From contig NZ_JAPDFT010000006.1 of assembly GCF_025949665.1 (NCBI RefSeq), positions 108,881 through 172,880 on the forward strand: a stretch of 64,000 bases of DNA, written 5' to 3'. Below are positions 17,744-26,132 of the stretch, piece by piece. The position numbers and the translations under genes are program-made. How positions within the stretch are numbered: the stretch's first letter is position 1; the number at the start of each line of letters is the position of its first letter. The DNA is from Chryseobacterium viscerum. GTDB lineage: Bacteria > Bacteroidota > Bacteroidia > Flavobacteriales > Weeksellaceae. The notes below the pieces were generated by a model. The model saw only the letters and a list, made by a program, of their open reading frames with translations. It did no database searches and was not told where the DNA came from.

Positions 17744-18352
17744 ATGGCGAGAGTCAAACCAAAAAGACATGGAGTAATTACGGACATGACTGCAATGTGT
17801 GACGTTGCGTTCCTACTCCTTACGTTCTTTATCTTGACCACTCAGTTTAAAAAACCTGACGTGGAGCAGATCAAACCGCCATCTTCAATTTCGGAAAAAT
17901 TGCTTCCTGATGCTAGTTTAATGACTATCAACGCTACTCCGGACGGAAAATTCTATTTCCAGCCAGTAGAAAATGCATCAGAAAGACTTGCACTTTTGGA
18001 AAAAATGGGACAAAAGTATGGAGTTACTTTTGATAACAACCAAAAAGCAGCTTTCCAGAAAATTCAGGCAATTGGAGTTCCAATGAACCAACTTAAGGGG
18101 TATTTGGATATGCCTGCAGATGAGCAGAAAAATTATAAGAGTCCTACAGGTATTCCTATGGACAGTACAAATAAGCAATTAATTGATTGGGTAAAAGAAA
18201 GTTTGAGCGTTAATCCTGACTACAAGTTAGCTATTAAAGGTGACGTTACAACTCAGTACCCTAAAGTTAAAAGCCTATTTGAGGGTTTAAGAGATATTGA
18301 TTTTCTTAAATTTTGGTTGATTACATCACAAGAAGGTAAACCTAACGAATAA
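17744..18352 (+). CDS. exbD: ExbD-type biopolymer transport protein (first copy)
   Basis: A 202-residue single-pass partner of ExbB. The N-terminal anchor contains the key aspartate in MTAMCDVAFLLLTFFIL, the residue that carries protons in ExbD. The periplasmic part is longer than in E. coli ExbD (141 residues) and has a domain about 60-190 with no special motif. It lies 61 bases after exbB and 11 bases before a second exbD. Two diverged ExbD subunits are usual in Bacteroidota clusters and may assemble as a mixed dimer. Confidence 0.9.
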   Translation: MARVKPKRHGVITDMTAMCDVAFLLLTFFILTTQFKKPDVEQIKPPSSISEKLLPDASLMTINATPDGKFYFQPVENASERLALLEKMGQKYGVTFDNNQKAAFQKIQAIGVPMNQLKGYLDMPADEQKNYKSPTGIPMDSTNKQLIDWVKESLSVNPDYKLAIKGDVTTQYPKVKSLFEGLRDIDFLKFWLITSQEGKPNE

Positions 18353-18363
18353 TATCGATAGAA

Positions 18364-18933
18364 ATGGCAGAAGTACAAGTACAAGAAAAAGGCGGCAAGG
18401 GCGGCAAGGTCCGTTCCAAGAAGCAGAGTACCAGAGTCGATATGACTCCGATGGTGGACTTGGGTTTTCTATTGATTACCTTCTTTATGTTCACAACTAC
18501 ATTCAGTAAACCGAATGTTATGGATTTGGGTCTTCCGGCTAAACCGAAAGATGAAAAACAAAAACCACCTCCAACAGAAATTAAACTTTCTAACTCAATT
18601 TCTATTTTATTAGGAAAAGATAACAGAGTATTTTGGCACCAGCAGGATGCTACATCCTTGAATGACCAAACTCTTATGGAAACTACTCTTGATAGAGAAG
18701 GAATTAGAAAAGTAATTCAGCAGGCAAAATCTAGAGCTGCAGATCAAACGAAATTTACCGTGATCATTAAGCCAACTGACGATGCTGTATATAAGAACTT
18801 TGTTGATATTCTTGACGAAATGGCAATTACCAAAAGTGAGCAGTACGGTGTTACTGATATCAAGCCTTGGGAAAAAGCTATTTATGAGAAAAAAGTAGGA
18901 GGTGCTGCTGCACCAGCTGCTGCTACAAAGTAA
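18364..18933 (+). CDS. exbD: ExbD-type biopolymer transport protein (second copy)
   Basis: A 189-residue second ExbD subunit. The anchor helix carries the proton-accepting aspartate in MTPMVDLGFLLITFFMF. The N-terminus is strongly basic and glycine-rich (EKGGKGGKVRSKKQS), fitting a cytoplasmic tail, and the C-terminus ends in an Ala/Pro-rich stretch. It differs clearly from the copy just upstream outside the helix, so it is an old paralogue and not a recent duplication. It precedes tonB by 29 bases. Confidence 0.9.
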   Translation: MAEVQVQEKGGKGGKVRSKKQSTRVDMTPMVDLGFLLITFFMFTTTFSKPNVMDLGLPAKPKDEKQKPPPTEIKLSNSISILLGKDNRVFWHQQDATSLNDQTLMETTLDREGIRKVIQQAKSRAADQTKFTVIIKPTDDAVYKNFVDILDEMAITKSEQYGVTDIKPWEKAIYEKKVGGAAAPAAATK

Positions 18934-18962
18934 TTTAACCATAAAATTGTTATATCTAATCT

Positions 18963-19805
18963 ATGGCAGATGAAAATGTATACGGTCAGAATCTTACTCT
19001 AGACGAAATCGTATTTGAAAATAGAAACAAGGAATATGGTGCCTACGATATTAGACATCAGTATCCGAGACTTTTAACAAAGTCTTTTATCATCGGAACA
19101 GCATTATTCCTTTTGGCAGCTTTGTCTCCGTTCATCTATCTTACGATTAAAAATCTTACAGCTCCGCCTAAGCAAGAAGTAAAGGCAGATCTAGTAGATA
19201 TTATCGAAGAAGATCCGATTATTGAGCAGCCTAAGGAAGAAGAACCACCTCCACCACCTCCACCTCCAAAAGAAGAGGAGAAAATTGAAGTGATTCAGAA
19301 CGTAGTTCCTGAGCCTGTAAAAGCTCCAAAAATTGAAACTCCACCACCACCAATTTCTAAGCAGTTGGAAACTACAACTGGTTTGAATAATCAGGAGGGG
19401 GTAAAGGCTCCAGCTTATACGCCGCCGCCGCCACCACCATCTACAGGTACTAAAGCTAGTACAGCAGAGGTGAAAACAAATAATCCTAACGAGATCTACA
19501 AAGATGTAGACCAATCTGCAGAATATCCTGGAGGTATGGGAGCATTAAGAAAGTTCTTGGGAGATAATTTTGATACTTCTTTAATGGAAGGAGGCGAAGG
19601 AACGCTTAAAGCTAAGCTGAAGTTCGTTGTAGAAAAAGACGGAACTGTTTCTGCAGTTACTATTGAAGAGAAATCTCCAAATGGCGACTTTAACAGTGAA
19701 GCTGTACGTGTAGTTAAGAAACTTAAAAAATGGACTCCTGCGAAGAGAAACGGGGAGAGCGTTAGATCTTACTATAGTGTACCATTTACTATGAACTTTG
19801 AATAA
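18963..19805 (+). CDS. tonB: TonB-family energy transducer
   Basis: Transmits energy from ExbBD to outer-membrane SusC/TonB-dependent receptors. Of 280 residues, the first 55 are cytoplasmic (GQNLTLDEIVFENRNKEYGAYDIR, a typical Bacteroidota TonB start), followed by one helix (about 43-65). A periplasm-spanning region rich in Pro, Glu and Lys covers about 70-165, and the C-terminal TonB domain runs from DVDQSAEYPGGMGAL to the end with VEKDGTVSAVTIEEKSP. The proline runs are encoded by CCA/CCG/CCT-rich repeats that may be slippage-prone. A terminator follows at 19831. Confidence 0.93.
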   Translation: MADENVYGQNLTLDEIVFENRNKEYGAYDIRHQYPRLLTKSFIIGTALFLLAALSPFIYLTIKNLTAPPKQEVKADLVDIIEEDPIIEQPKEEEPPPPPPPPKEEEKIEVIQNVVPEPVKAPKIETPPPPISKQLETTTGLNNQEGVKAPAYTPPPPPPSTGTKASTAEVKTNNPNEIYKDVDQSAEYPGGMGALRKFLGDNFDTSLMEGGEGTLKAKLKFVVEKDGTVSAVTIEEKSPNGDFNSEAVRVVKKLKKWTPAKRNGESVRSYYSVPFTMNFE

Positions 19806-19830
19806 GACTTAAGTTATTCAAAATATAAAT

Positions 19831-19862
19831 AAAAAGAGAGGCATATGCTTCTCTTTTTATTT
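19831..19862 (+). terminator. Terminator or attenuator after tonB
   Basis: Stem AAAAAGAGA / TCTCTTTTT enclosing a GCATATGC self-complementary core, followed by ATTTTTTTT. It closes the exbB-tonB message before the small membrane protein gene. Confidence 0.75.
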
Positions 19863-19869
19863 TTTTTGG

Positions 19870-19877
19870 TATTTTTG
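19870..19877 (+). promoter_or_regulatory. -7 box TATTTTTG just before the small membrane protein gene
   Basis: Exact TAnnTTTG only four bases before the first ATG (19882) and seven before a second, in-frame ATG (19885). Transcription would start at or next to the start codon, so the message may be leaderless. Confidence 0.45.
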
Positions 19878-19881
19878 TTAC

Positions 19882-20079
19882 ATGATGTTCAATTGGTTAT
19901 CCCTGGTTACGGGATTGTTTTATATCGTTTTAGGAATTGTAGTGATTGTCTACAAATTCTTCTTTACTATTTTGGAACCTGCTGTTGCCTATGCACTAGG
20001 TGTAGTACTGGTTATTTATGGTATTTTCAGAATTTACAGAGCGATCTCAAGAATTAAAAAATCGAGAAATGAAGAATAG
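19882..20079 (+). CDS. Small two-helix membrane protein (DUF308-like)
   Basis: A 65-residue inner-membrane protein with two hydrophobic helices (about 5-27 and 34-52) and a basic C-terminal tail (RAISRIKKSRNEE). The layout resembles single-repeat DUF308 proteins found at this place in flavobacterial TonB clusters; the role is unknown. The end overlaps the start of the PstS-like gene by 11 bases, so they are coupled. ATG occurs twice at the start (19882 and 19885). Confidence 0.7.
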   Translation: MMFNWLSLVTGLFYIVLGIVVIVYKFFFTILEPAVAYALGVVLVIYGIFRIYRAISRIKKSRNEE

Positions 20080-20941
20080 TTTTAAGCTTGCAGTAATTGT
20101 TGTTTTGAGCATAATGCTTGCGGGCTGCAAAAAGGAGAAAAATGCTCCTTCTTATCACAAAGGTGATCTTACAATTTTTACTGACGAGTCTTTTCAAAGT
20201 GTCACAGAAGCATTAGCTGACGGCTATATGATCAATTACCCTGAAACTCACATCAAAGTAGAAACCAAAAAAGAAGATTTAGGACTTCTTGATCTTCTGA
20301 AAGGGAGTGCTAAAGTAGTGGTGATGTCCAGAAATCTTACTCCTGAAGAAATAAAAACATACGAAGAAAGAACAGATTTAAAGTTTCTTCCTGCTAAATT
20401 TGCTGCGGACGCAGTGGTTTTTGTAGTTCCTAAAGACTCTCCGAAAGAAAATATTTCAATGGAGGAAATCAATAGTGGGCTGATGTCTGATAAAAAAGAA
20501 TTCATTTTCGATGGAACCAACTCAAGTAATCTGAATTTTGTAGCTGAAAAATTAAAAAAACAGCCAAAAGACCTTCAATTTTCCATTATTCCAGGAAATC
20601 AGAAGATCATAGAGGAATTAGGTAAATATCCTGATAAAATAGGGGTTATAGGGCTTAATACTTTTAGCCGTCCTTATGATAAAACTTCTGAGAAACTAAG
20701 AGAAATGGTTAAAATTCTCCCTGTTGTAGAAAAAGGGAAGCTTTACAATGCAGATTTTGAAGGGCTTCGTACAATGGAATATCCTTTTACAAGAGTTCTT
20801 TATTTCCTGATTAATGAAGGTAATTTTAATATTGCCAACGGATTTATAAGATTTTCGTGCACTCATTTAGGGCAAAAAATTGTGCAAAAAGAAGGTCTGC
20901 AGCCTTATAACATTTACAAGAGAGAGGTTCAGATGCGTTAA
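20069..20941 (+). CDS. PstS-like periplasmic substrate-binding lipoprotein
   Basis: A 290-residue lipoprotein of the phosphate-binding PstS type. The signal peptide ends at the lipobox LAGC, followed by basic KKEKN, which argues for a periplasmic position. The family features are DLTIFTDESFQSVTEAL at the start of lobe 1, VVMSRNLTPEE, and the lobe-2 start KFAADAVVFVVPKDSP. No pstCAB transporter genes are nearby, so it may not serve classical phosphate uptake; in flavobacteria it sits with exbB-exbD-tonB. The longest ORF starts at 20018, but ATG 20069 gives the proper signal peptide. Confidence 0.85.
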   Translation: MKNSFKLAVIVVLSIMLAGCKKEKNAPSYHKGDLTIFTDESFQSVTEALADGYMINYPETHIKVETKKEDLGLLDLLKGSAKVVVMSRNLTPEEIKTYEERTDLKFLPAKFAADAVVFVVPKDSPKENISMEEINSGLMSDKKEFIFDGTNSSNLNFVAEKLKKQPKDLQFSIIPGNQKIIEELGKYPDKIGVIGLNTFSRPYDKTSEKLREMVKILPVVEKGKLYNADFEGLRTMEYPFTRVLYFLINEGNFNIANGFIRFSCTHLGQKIVQKEGLQPYNIYKREVQMR

Positions 20942-21032
20942 AAAATATTAAATTCACAATTTAGACTTGTTAAAAATATTGATTTGGTCTGAAAATTGTG
21001 TAGAATATAACTCAATTATTAGAAAATATAAA

Positions 21033-22685
21033 ATGAAAGATATAATGAATATGAATGTAAAGAAGATTGCTTTTGGAGCAGCCGTGGTATTTTTTACCGG
21101 TTTTGCCTCTGCACAAACACTGCAGGATGGTATCAACAGTATAGACAGTGATAAATTTGCTCAGGCAAAAACAAATTTCACTGAAATGATCGCTAAAGAA
21201 CCTACAGCTGAAAACTACTTCTATTTGGGAAATACTTTCTTAAGACAGGGAGAGCCAGATTATGCTAAAGCAACTGAAAGCTTCAACAAAGGATTAGCTG
21301 CTGATGCAAAAAGCTATCTTAACAAAATCGGTTTAGCTGCTGTTAAATTAGGTAAAGGCGATAAAAACGCTGTAGCTGAAATTCAGAAAGTAGTGACTGA
21401 TTCAAGAGAAAAAGACGCTGAAGTTCTGTTCAGAGCTGCAGAAGCTTTAACTTTATTTGAAAAGAACAGTTCACCTGATCTTGCTATCCAATTTTTGACC
21501 AAGGCAATTGAGAAAGCTGAGAAAAAAGGAGTTCCTGCACATTATTATTATACACTAGGAGATGCTTACAGATTAAAAAGAATGCCGGGAGAGGCTATGT
21601 CTGCTTATGATAAAGCATTACCTACTGCTAAAAATAAAGCTTCCGTTTATACAAGAATGGCAACTTTATGGATGGCTGCACAACAATGGCAGCAAGCTAA
21701 GCAGAACATTGATAAAGCTATTGGTGTAGATGCTACTTATGCTCCTGCCTATAAAGCATTGGCTGGTTATGATATCAGATATCAGCAGAATGCAAAAGCA
21801 ACACAAGATCTTATCAACTATACAAAATACGCTGACGAAGATCCATATACTCAGTTAGAAATTGCAAAATTATACTTCACAAACGAAGACTACGCAAATT
21901 CTAAAACAGTTTTGGATAAAATCTTTGATAAAATCGAAGACCCTATTAAGTTCAAATTAAGAGCTTATCAAGCATATGCAGATAAAAACTATGCAGATGC
22001 TAAGCAGAACATGGATACTTTCGCTTCTCAAGCTGAAAAAACAAGAATACAGCCTGCTGACCAAGGTTTGCAAGGGCTTATTGCTGCAGGTTTAGCAAAA
22101 GATGAAAAAGATGCTGCTAAAAAATCAGCTTTAATGGCAGAATCTCAGCAGAAAGTTGCTATTGCAAAAGCTGCAAAAGATGAAACATTGAAGTGGGATC
22201 TTGAATTGGCTAACATCGCCGGAGGTGGTGGTGCTTCTCAGGCTGAAGCTGATAAAGGACCTACTAACCCAGCAATTGAAGCATTGAAAAAGCAGGTTGC
22301 TGCTAACAGTCAGGACTCTGATGCATTATTCAAGTTGGCAACAGCTTACCAGGATGTTAAAAACTGGAACGGAGCAATTCTTACATGGCAAAAAATGTCT
22401 GCTCTTCTTCCAGATTGGGCACCGGCATATTACAGCCAGGGATATTCTTACCAACAGGCAGGGAACAATGAAGCAGCAAAATTGGCTTATGAGAAATTTA
22501 TCAGTACTGTAAAACCGGCAGATCAGGAAGCTAACAAGCAAACTCTTGCTTATGCTTACTTCGCTGTAGCATACATGAGCAAAGATTCTGATGCTGCAAA
22601 AGCAAAAGATTATGTTGCTAAGTCTTTACAATTAGATCCTACTTATCAGGATGCTGTAAAATTAAATGCAGAGATCAATAAGTAA
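21033..22685 (+). CDS. Exported tetratricopeptide-repeat (TPR) protein
   Basis: A 551-residue periplasmic helical repeat protein. After a short N-terminus comes a signal peptide ending FASAQ, so the mature protein starts with TLQDGINSID. TPR-like units (AENYFYLGNTFLRQGEPDYAKATESF; YYYTLGDAYRLKRMPGEAMSAYDKAL; YYSQGYSYQQAGNNEAAKLAYEKF) recur along the whole length. ATGs at 21033, 21045 and 21051 are all possible. It follows the PstS-like gene and ends the TonB cluster. A scaffold role in envelope assembly is plausible but not shown. Confidence 0.85.
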   Translation: MKDIMNMNVKKIAFGAAVVFFTGFASAQTLQDGINSIDSDKFAQAKTNFTEMIAKEPTAENYFYLGNTFLRQGEPDYAKATESFNKGLAADAKSYLNKIGLAAVKLGKGDKNAVAEIQKVVTDSREKDAEVLFRAAEALTLFEKNSSPDLAIQFLTKAIEKAEKKGVPAHYYYTLGDAYRLKRMPGEAMSAYDKALPTAKNKASVYTRMATLWMAAQQWQQAKQNIDKAIGVDATYAPAYKALAGYDIRYQQNAKATQDLINYTKYADEDPYTQLEIAKLYFTNEDYANSKTVLDKIFDKIEDPIKFKLRAYQAYADKNYADAKQNMDTFASQAEKTRIQPADQGLQGLIAAGLAKDEKDAAKKSALMAESQQKVAIAKAAKDETLKWDLELANIAGGGGASQAEADKGPTNPAIEALKKQVAANSQDSDALFKLATAYQDVKNWNGAILTWQKMSALLPDWAPAYYSQGYSYQQAGNNEAAKLAYEKFISTVKPADQEANKQTLAYAYFAVAYMSKDSDAAKAKDYVAKSLQLDPTYQDAVKLNAEINK

Positions 22686-22709
22686 TTTAAAATGTAAATT
22701 ATAGATATT

Positions 22710-22746
22710 AAAACTTCCCATTCGTAATGTTTGGGAAGTTTTTATT
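22710..22746 (+). terminator. Terminator after the TPR gene
   Basis: Stem AAAACTTCCCA / TGGGAAGTTTT, loop of 11 bases, followed by T-rich sequence. Its 3' part overlaps the -33 element of the bshB1 promoter. Confidence 0.8.
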
Positions 22747-22761
22747 TTAAACTTATCTTTG
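22730..22761 (+). promoter_or_regulatory. Promoter of bshB1 (TTTG-N20-TATCTTTG)
   Basis: TTTG at 22730-22733 and TATCTTTG at 22754-22761, 20 bases apart, match the Bacteroidota sigma-A consensus. Only six bases separate the -7 box from the ATG at 22768, so transcription should begin at or next to the start codon. Confidence 0.65.
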
Positions 22762-22767
22762 AATTAT

Positions 22768-23487
22768 ATGAAAACTGATATACTTGCTTTTGGAGCACAT
22801 CCTGATGATGTAGAATTAGGATGTGGTGGAACTATTGCTAAAATGGTTTCAGAGGGTAAAAAATGTGTAGTTGTAGATCTTACAAGAGGAGAACTCGGAA
22901 CAAGAGGTACAGATGAAACAAGAAAGGCAGAAGCAGCAGATGCCGCTAAAATTTTGGGACTTTCAGCAAGAGAGAATCTTGGAATGAAAGACGGCTTTCT
23001 GGTAAACTCTGAAGAATACCAAATGAGGATTGTAAAAATGATTCGCAAATACCGCCCGGAAATCGTGTTAGCCAATGCAATTGATGATAGACATCCGGAT
23101 CATGCAAAAGGAGCGAAATTAGTATCAGATGCGTGCTTTTTGTCCGGACTGAGAAAAATAGAAACTGTAGAAGAAGGCGAGAATCAGGAGGTGTGGAGAC
23201 CTAAGCACATTTTTCATTATATTCAGTGGAAAGATATCAAACCTGAGTTTGTTATTGACATATCAGAATTCCTTCCTGCAAAACTTGAAGCCTGCATGGC
23301 TTATAAAACTCAGTTTTATGATCCAACTTCTAAAGAACCAGAGACTCCGATTACAACAAAAGATTTTTACGAGAGCTTAACGTACCGTGCACAGGATTTA
23401 GGGCGGTTATCGGGAGTGGCTTATGCTGAGGGATTTACGTCTGAGAAGTTAATTTCTTTGAAAAATTTTGATGGAATTGTTTGGTAG
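22768..23487 (+). CDS. bshB1: Bacillithiol biosynthesis deacetylase BshB1
   Basis: Removes the acetyl group from GlcNAc-malate to give GlcN-malate in bacillithiol synthesis; a zinc enzyme of the LmbE/PIG-L family. The metal-binding motif AHPDDVELGCGG lies near residues 10-21 and the second motif DDRHPDHAKGA near 110. LTRGELGTRGTDETRKAEA is the substrate loop typical of BshB1. The ATG at 22768 is chosen because the ORF start at 22759 lies inside the -7 box. bshA and bshC are not in this window. Confidence 0.92.
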   Translation: MKTDILAFGAHPDDVELGCGGTIAKMVSEGKKCVVVDLTRGELGTRGTDETRKAEAADAAKILGLSARENLGMKDGFLVNSEEYQMRIVKMIRKYRPEIVLANAIDDRHPDHAKGAKLVSDACFLSGLRKIETVEEGENQEVWRPKHIFHYIQWKDIKPEFVIDISEFLPAKLEACMAYKTQFYDPTSKEPETPITTKDFYESLTYRAQDLGRLSGVAYAEGFTSEKLISLKNFDGIVW

Positions 23488-23510
23488 TTGAGGAAAATGT
23501 TCTATATTTG
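23480..23510 (+). promoter_or_regulatory. Strong promoter of tRNA-His (TTTG-N19-TATATTTG)
   Basis: TTTG at 23480-23483 and TATATTTG at 23503-23510 with a 19-base spacer form a full Bacteroidota sigma-A promoter. The tRNA begins 12 bases after the -7 box. The -33 element lies within the last codons of bshB1. Confidence 0.75.
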
Positions 23511-23522
23511 CACTCACAAAAC

Positions 23523-23597
<75 letters not shown>

Positions 23598-23602
23598 CAA
23601 AG

Positions 23603-23632
23603 AAAGTACACTTTTTAAAAGTGTACTTTTTT
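23603..23632 (+). terminator. Terminator of tRNA-His
   Basis: Long stem AAAGTACACTTTT / AAAAGTGTACTTT with almost no loop, followed by T-rich sequence, six bases after the tRNA end. Confidence 0.8.
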
Positions 23633-23900
23633 ATTTTCTAGCTGTTTCAATAATAATGGACACTTCTTTTTTTATACTCTTTTTAAAAGCTTTTTCCATC
23701 ATACGCTTGTAATTTGTAAGTCAGTGCACAAAAATGGTTCTCTTTTAAGTTCTTAAAAAATAAATTAATAGTTTGGTGATTGAAAATTTTATGTTTGTTT
23801 AGCCAGAATCATGAAAAAACTCTTCACAATCTCCAATTCCTACTATTATATCTATTATTATTACAAGATTGCTTATAGATTTTCTGATTTTAGTGCATAA
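23633..23900. other. Gene-free stretch between tRNA-His and the PUR gene
   Basis: About 270 AT-rich bases. No ORF, RNA gene or repeat is supported here. Confidence 0.4.
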
Positions 23901-23926
23901 AAAAAGCATCTTTTTCAGATGCTTGT
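23901..23926 (-). terminator. Terminator of the PUR-domain gene
   Basis: Stem AAGCATCT / AGATGCTT with a TTTTC loop. On the minus strand it is followed by a T run (forward strand ATAAAAAAA), 21 bases after the stop at 23945. Confidence 0.8.
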
Positions 23927-23944
23927 GTTTTTAGATATTCTTTT

Positions 23945-24280
23945 TTAAACTTCGTCGTCAGAATCAATTGTGAATGATTTGCTTTTGAAGTCTTTATCAT
24001 GTTTTTCTGAAATTACATCCTCACCCTTTTCATTAATGATGAAATCTGTGGACTCATTAAACATCTCCTGGAAACTCTTAAAATCTTCCTTATAAAGGTA
24101 AATTTTATGCTTCTCGAATGTAGCTTCCCCATTCTCTCCGAAATTTTTCTTACTCTCAGTGATTGTAAGATAATAATCTCCTGCTTTCGTCTCACGCACA
24201 TCAAAGAAATAAGTTCTTCTCCCTGCTTTTAACACCTTCGTGAAAATCTCATTTTCATGGCGTTCCTTGTATTCACTCAT
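23945..24280 (-). CDS. PUR-domain nucleic-acid-binding protein (DUF3276)
   Basis: A 111-residue single-strand DNA/RNA-binding protein related to eukaryotic Pur-alpha, widespread in Bacteroidota. The PUR repeat reads EIFTKVLKAGRRTYFFDVRETKAGDYYLTITESKK, followed by a strand and helix with KIYLYKEDFKSFQEMFN. The C-terminus is acidic and probably flexible (IDSDDEV). It is monocistronic, with its own terminator. Cellular role in bacteria is not settled. Confidence 0.88.
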   Translation of the reverse strand: MSEYKERHENEIFTKVLKAGRRTYFFDVRETKAGDYYLTITESKKNFGENGEATFEKHKIYLYKEDFKSFQEMFNESTDFIINEKGEDVISEKHDKDFKSKSFTIDSDDEV

Positions 24281-24379
24281 TGTTAGATATTTTTTAATCT
24301 TGTTAAGAACAAATATAAAAGAATTCTTTTAATCACAAAATTTTTTTTATGATTTATTTAACAATTGAGAACGAAACGG

Positions 24380-26041
24380 CTAAGCGGTTACAGAATTGGC
24401 AATTTCCGTAAGGTTGATAATTTGATCGGCTTTTTGAGCGCTAGACTCTCTGTGTGTGATGATTATGGATGTAGCGTTACTTATTTTTTTATCAATATTT
24501 TCCAGAATATTCTGCTCTGTTTCGGTGTCTAAAGCAGACAATGAATCGTCAAAAATGATGATATTCGGGTCTTTAATTAAGGCTCTTGCAATACAAATTC
24601 TTTGCTTTTGTCCCCCCGAAAGCATTACTCCGCGTTCACCTACAAGTGTTTTATATTGTTCTTTAAACTCTACAATATTTTTGTGAACATCTGCAATATT
24701 TGAATATTCTACCACTTTCTCATGAGAAGGATGATCAATAGCAAAACCTATATTATTTTCAATAGAATCAGAGAATAAATAGCTCTCCTGAGGAATATAT
24801 CCAATGAAGTTTCTATAGTTAGTCAGATTATGATCCTTCAGATTTTTACCGTCAATCAAAATCTCTCCCTCACTGGGATCTATCAGTCTGCATAAGAGCA
24901 GGGCAATTGTTGATTTTCCGCTTCCTGTTTTGCCCATAATGGCTAGAGATTCTCCTGCATTAACTTTAAAGCTCAGATTATCCAGTGCTTTAATTCCTGT
25001 ATTAGGATATACATAAGAAACATTCCTGAATTCTATATCTCCTTTGATAGGGTAGTTTTCAAAATTAGTATTAATGATTTCCGATTTCTTATCCATGAAT
25101 TCATTGATTCTTTGCATGGATGCTTCAGCTCTCTGGTTCACAGAAGTTACCCATCCAACCATAGAGAATGGGAAAATCAGCGTGTTGATATACATGAAGA
25201 AATCTGCAATTTTTCCGATACTTAATTCCCCTGCAATATATTTGGCGCCTCCAATCCAGATGATGGCGACATTCAGTAACCCAATTACAAACAGAATAAT
25301 AGTAAAGAAATAAGCTTCTGTTTTTGCCAGATCCAATGCTTTATTCTGATAATCGGTTACTTTTATCCCATAATTTTTTTCAATATATTTCTCTCTGGCG
25401 AAAAATTTCACCACACGAATTCCGGAAAAACTGTCCTGAACAAAAGTTGAAATTGCAGATTGGCTTTTCTGCATGATCTTCGACTTCTTATTAATAATTG
25501 AACTTACCTTATATATAGCATAAGATAAAATCGGGAGCGGAAGTAAAGTCCACATGGTCATGGAAGCATCCGTTTTTACCATATAAATTGCTGTGATCAG
25601 TACCAAGACGATCAGGTTGGCAACATACATCACTCCAGGACCAAGATACATTCTTACTGCCACAACATCTTCACTTAACCTGTTCATTAAATCTCCGATG
25701 GTGGTCTGCTTATAATCCGTTAAAGATAAATCCTGATAATGTCTGTAAATTTTATTTTTAAGCTCATATTCTATCCTCCTGGAAGCCACAATGATGGTCT
25801 GTCTCATCATGAAGGTGAAAAATCCGGTTAAAAGGGAACATCCAACAATAATTCCAACATAGATCAAAACCTGATGGTTGAAACCAAGGTTTCCATTTTT
25901 TGTAAGCTCATCCACAGATTTCCCTACAAACTGAACCTTATATATATTAAAGAAATTACTGGCAATGATAAATAGTACCCCCCAAAACAAAAGTATTTTG
26001 TGTTTCCAAAAATAAGGGTTTAAGGTTTTTAGCGCTTTCAT
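24380..26041 (-). CDS. ABC exporter, fused permease and ATPase
   Basis: A 553-residue half-transporter of the MsbA/MdlB type with an N-terminal six-helix permease (to about 300) and a C-terminal ATPase. It has Walker A GKTGSGKST, signature LSGGQKQR, Walker B IIIFDDS and the switch His in IIITHRES. It would act as a homodimer exporting a lipid, peptide or drug; the substrate is unknown. The longest ORF begins with a TTG at 26053 that lies inside a minus-strand -7 box TAATTTTG (26058-26051), so ATG 26041 is preferred. The gene is divergent from nusB. Confidence 0.9.
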   Translation of the reverse strand: MKALKTLNPYFWKHKILLFWGVLFIIASNFFNIYKVQFVGKSVDELTKNGNLGFNHQVLIYVGIIVGCSLLTGFFTFMMRQTIIVASRRIEYELKNKIYRHYQDLSLTDYKQTTIGDLMNRLSEDVVAVRMYLGPGVMYVANLIVLVLITAIYMVKTDASMTMWTLLPLPILSYAIYKVSSIINKKSKIMQKSQSAISTFVQDSFSGIRVVKFFAREKYIEKNYGIKVTDYQNKALDLAKTEAYFFTIILFVIGLLNVAIIWIGGAKYIAGELSIGKIADFFMYINTLIFPFSMVGWVTSVNQRAEASMQRINEFMDKKSEIINTNFENYPIKGDIEFRNVSYVYPNTGIKALDNLSFKVNAGESLAIMGKTGSGKSTIALLLCRLIDPSEGEILIDGKNLKDHNLTNYRNFIGYIPQESYLFSDSIENNIGFAIDHPSHEKVVEYSNIADVHKNIVEFKEQYKTLVGERGVMLSGGQKQRICIARALIKDPNIIIFDDSLSALDTETEQNILENIDKKISNATSIIITHRESSAQKADQIINLTEIANSVTA

Positions 26042-26102
26042 ATAGTTTGACAAAATTACAAAAATGTCATCACACTACGAATTTCATCAATTTTAAATTT
26101 TG

Positions 26103-26110
26103 TATCTTTG
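26103..26110 (+). promoter_or_regulatory. -7 box TATCTTTG for nusB operon
   Basis: Exact TAnnTTTG match 22 bases before the nusB ATG; divergent from the -7 box of the ABC exporter at 26058-26051. Confidence 0.55.
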
Positions 26111-26132
26111 CACCCATAAAAAAGCTCTTTGA

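Noticed and set aside
19191..19514. Minus-strand Trp/Arg-rich ORF opposite tonB.
   Set aside because: It arises from the complement of the proline codons of the TonB spacer.
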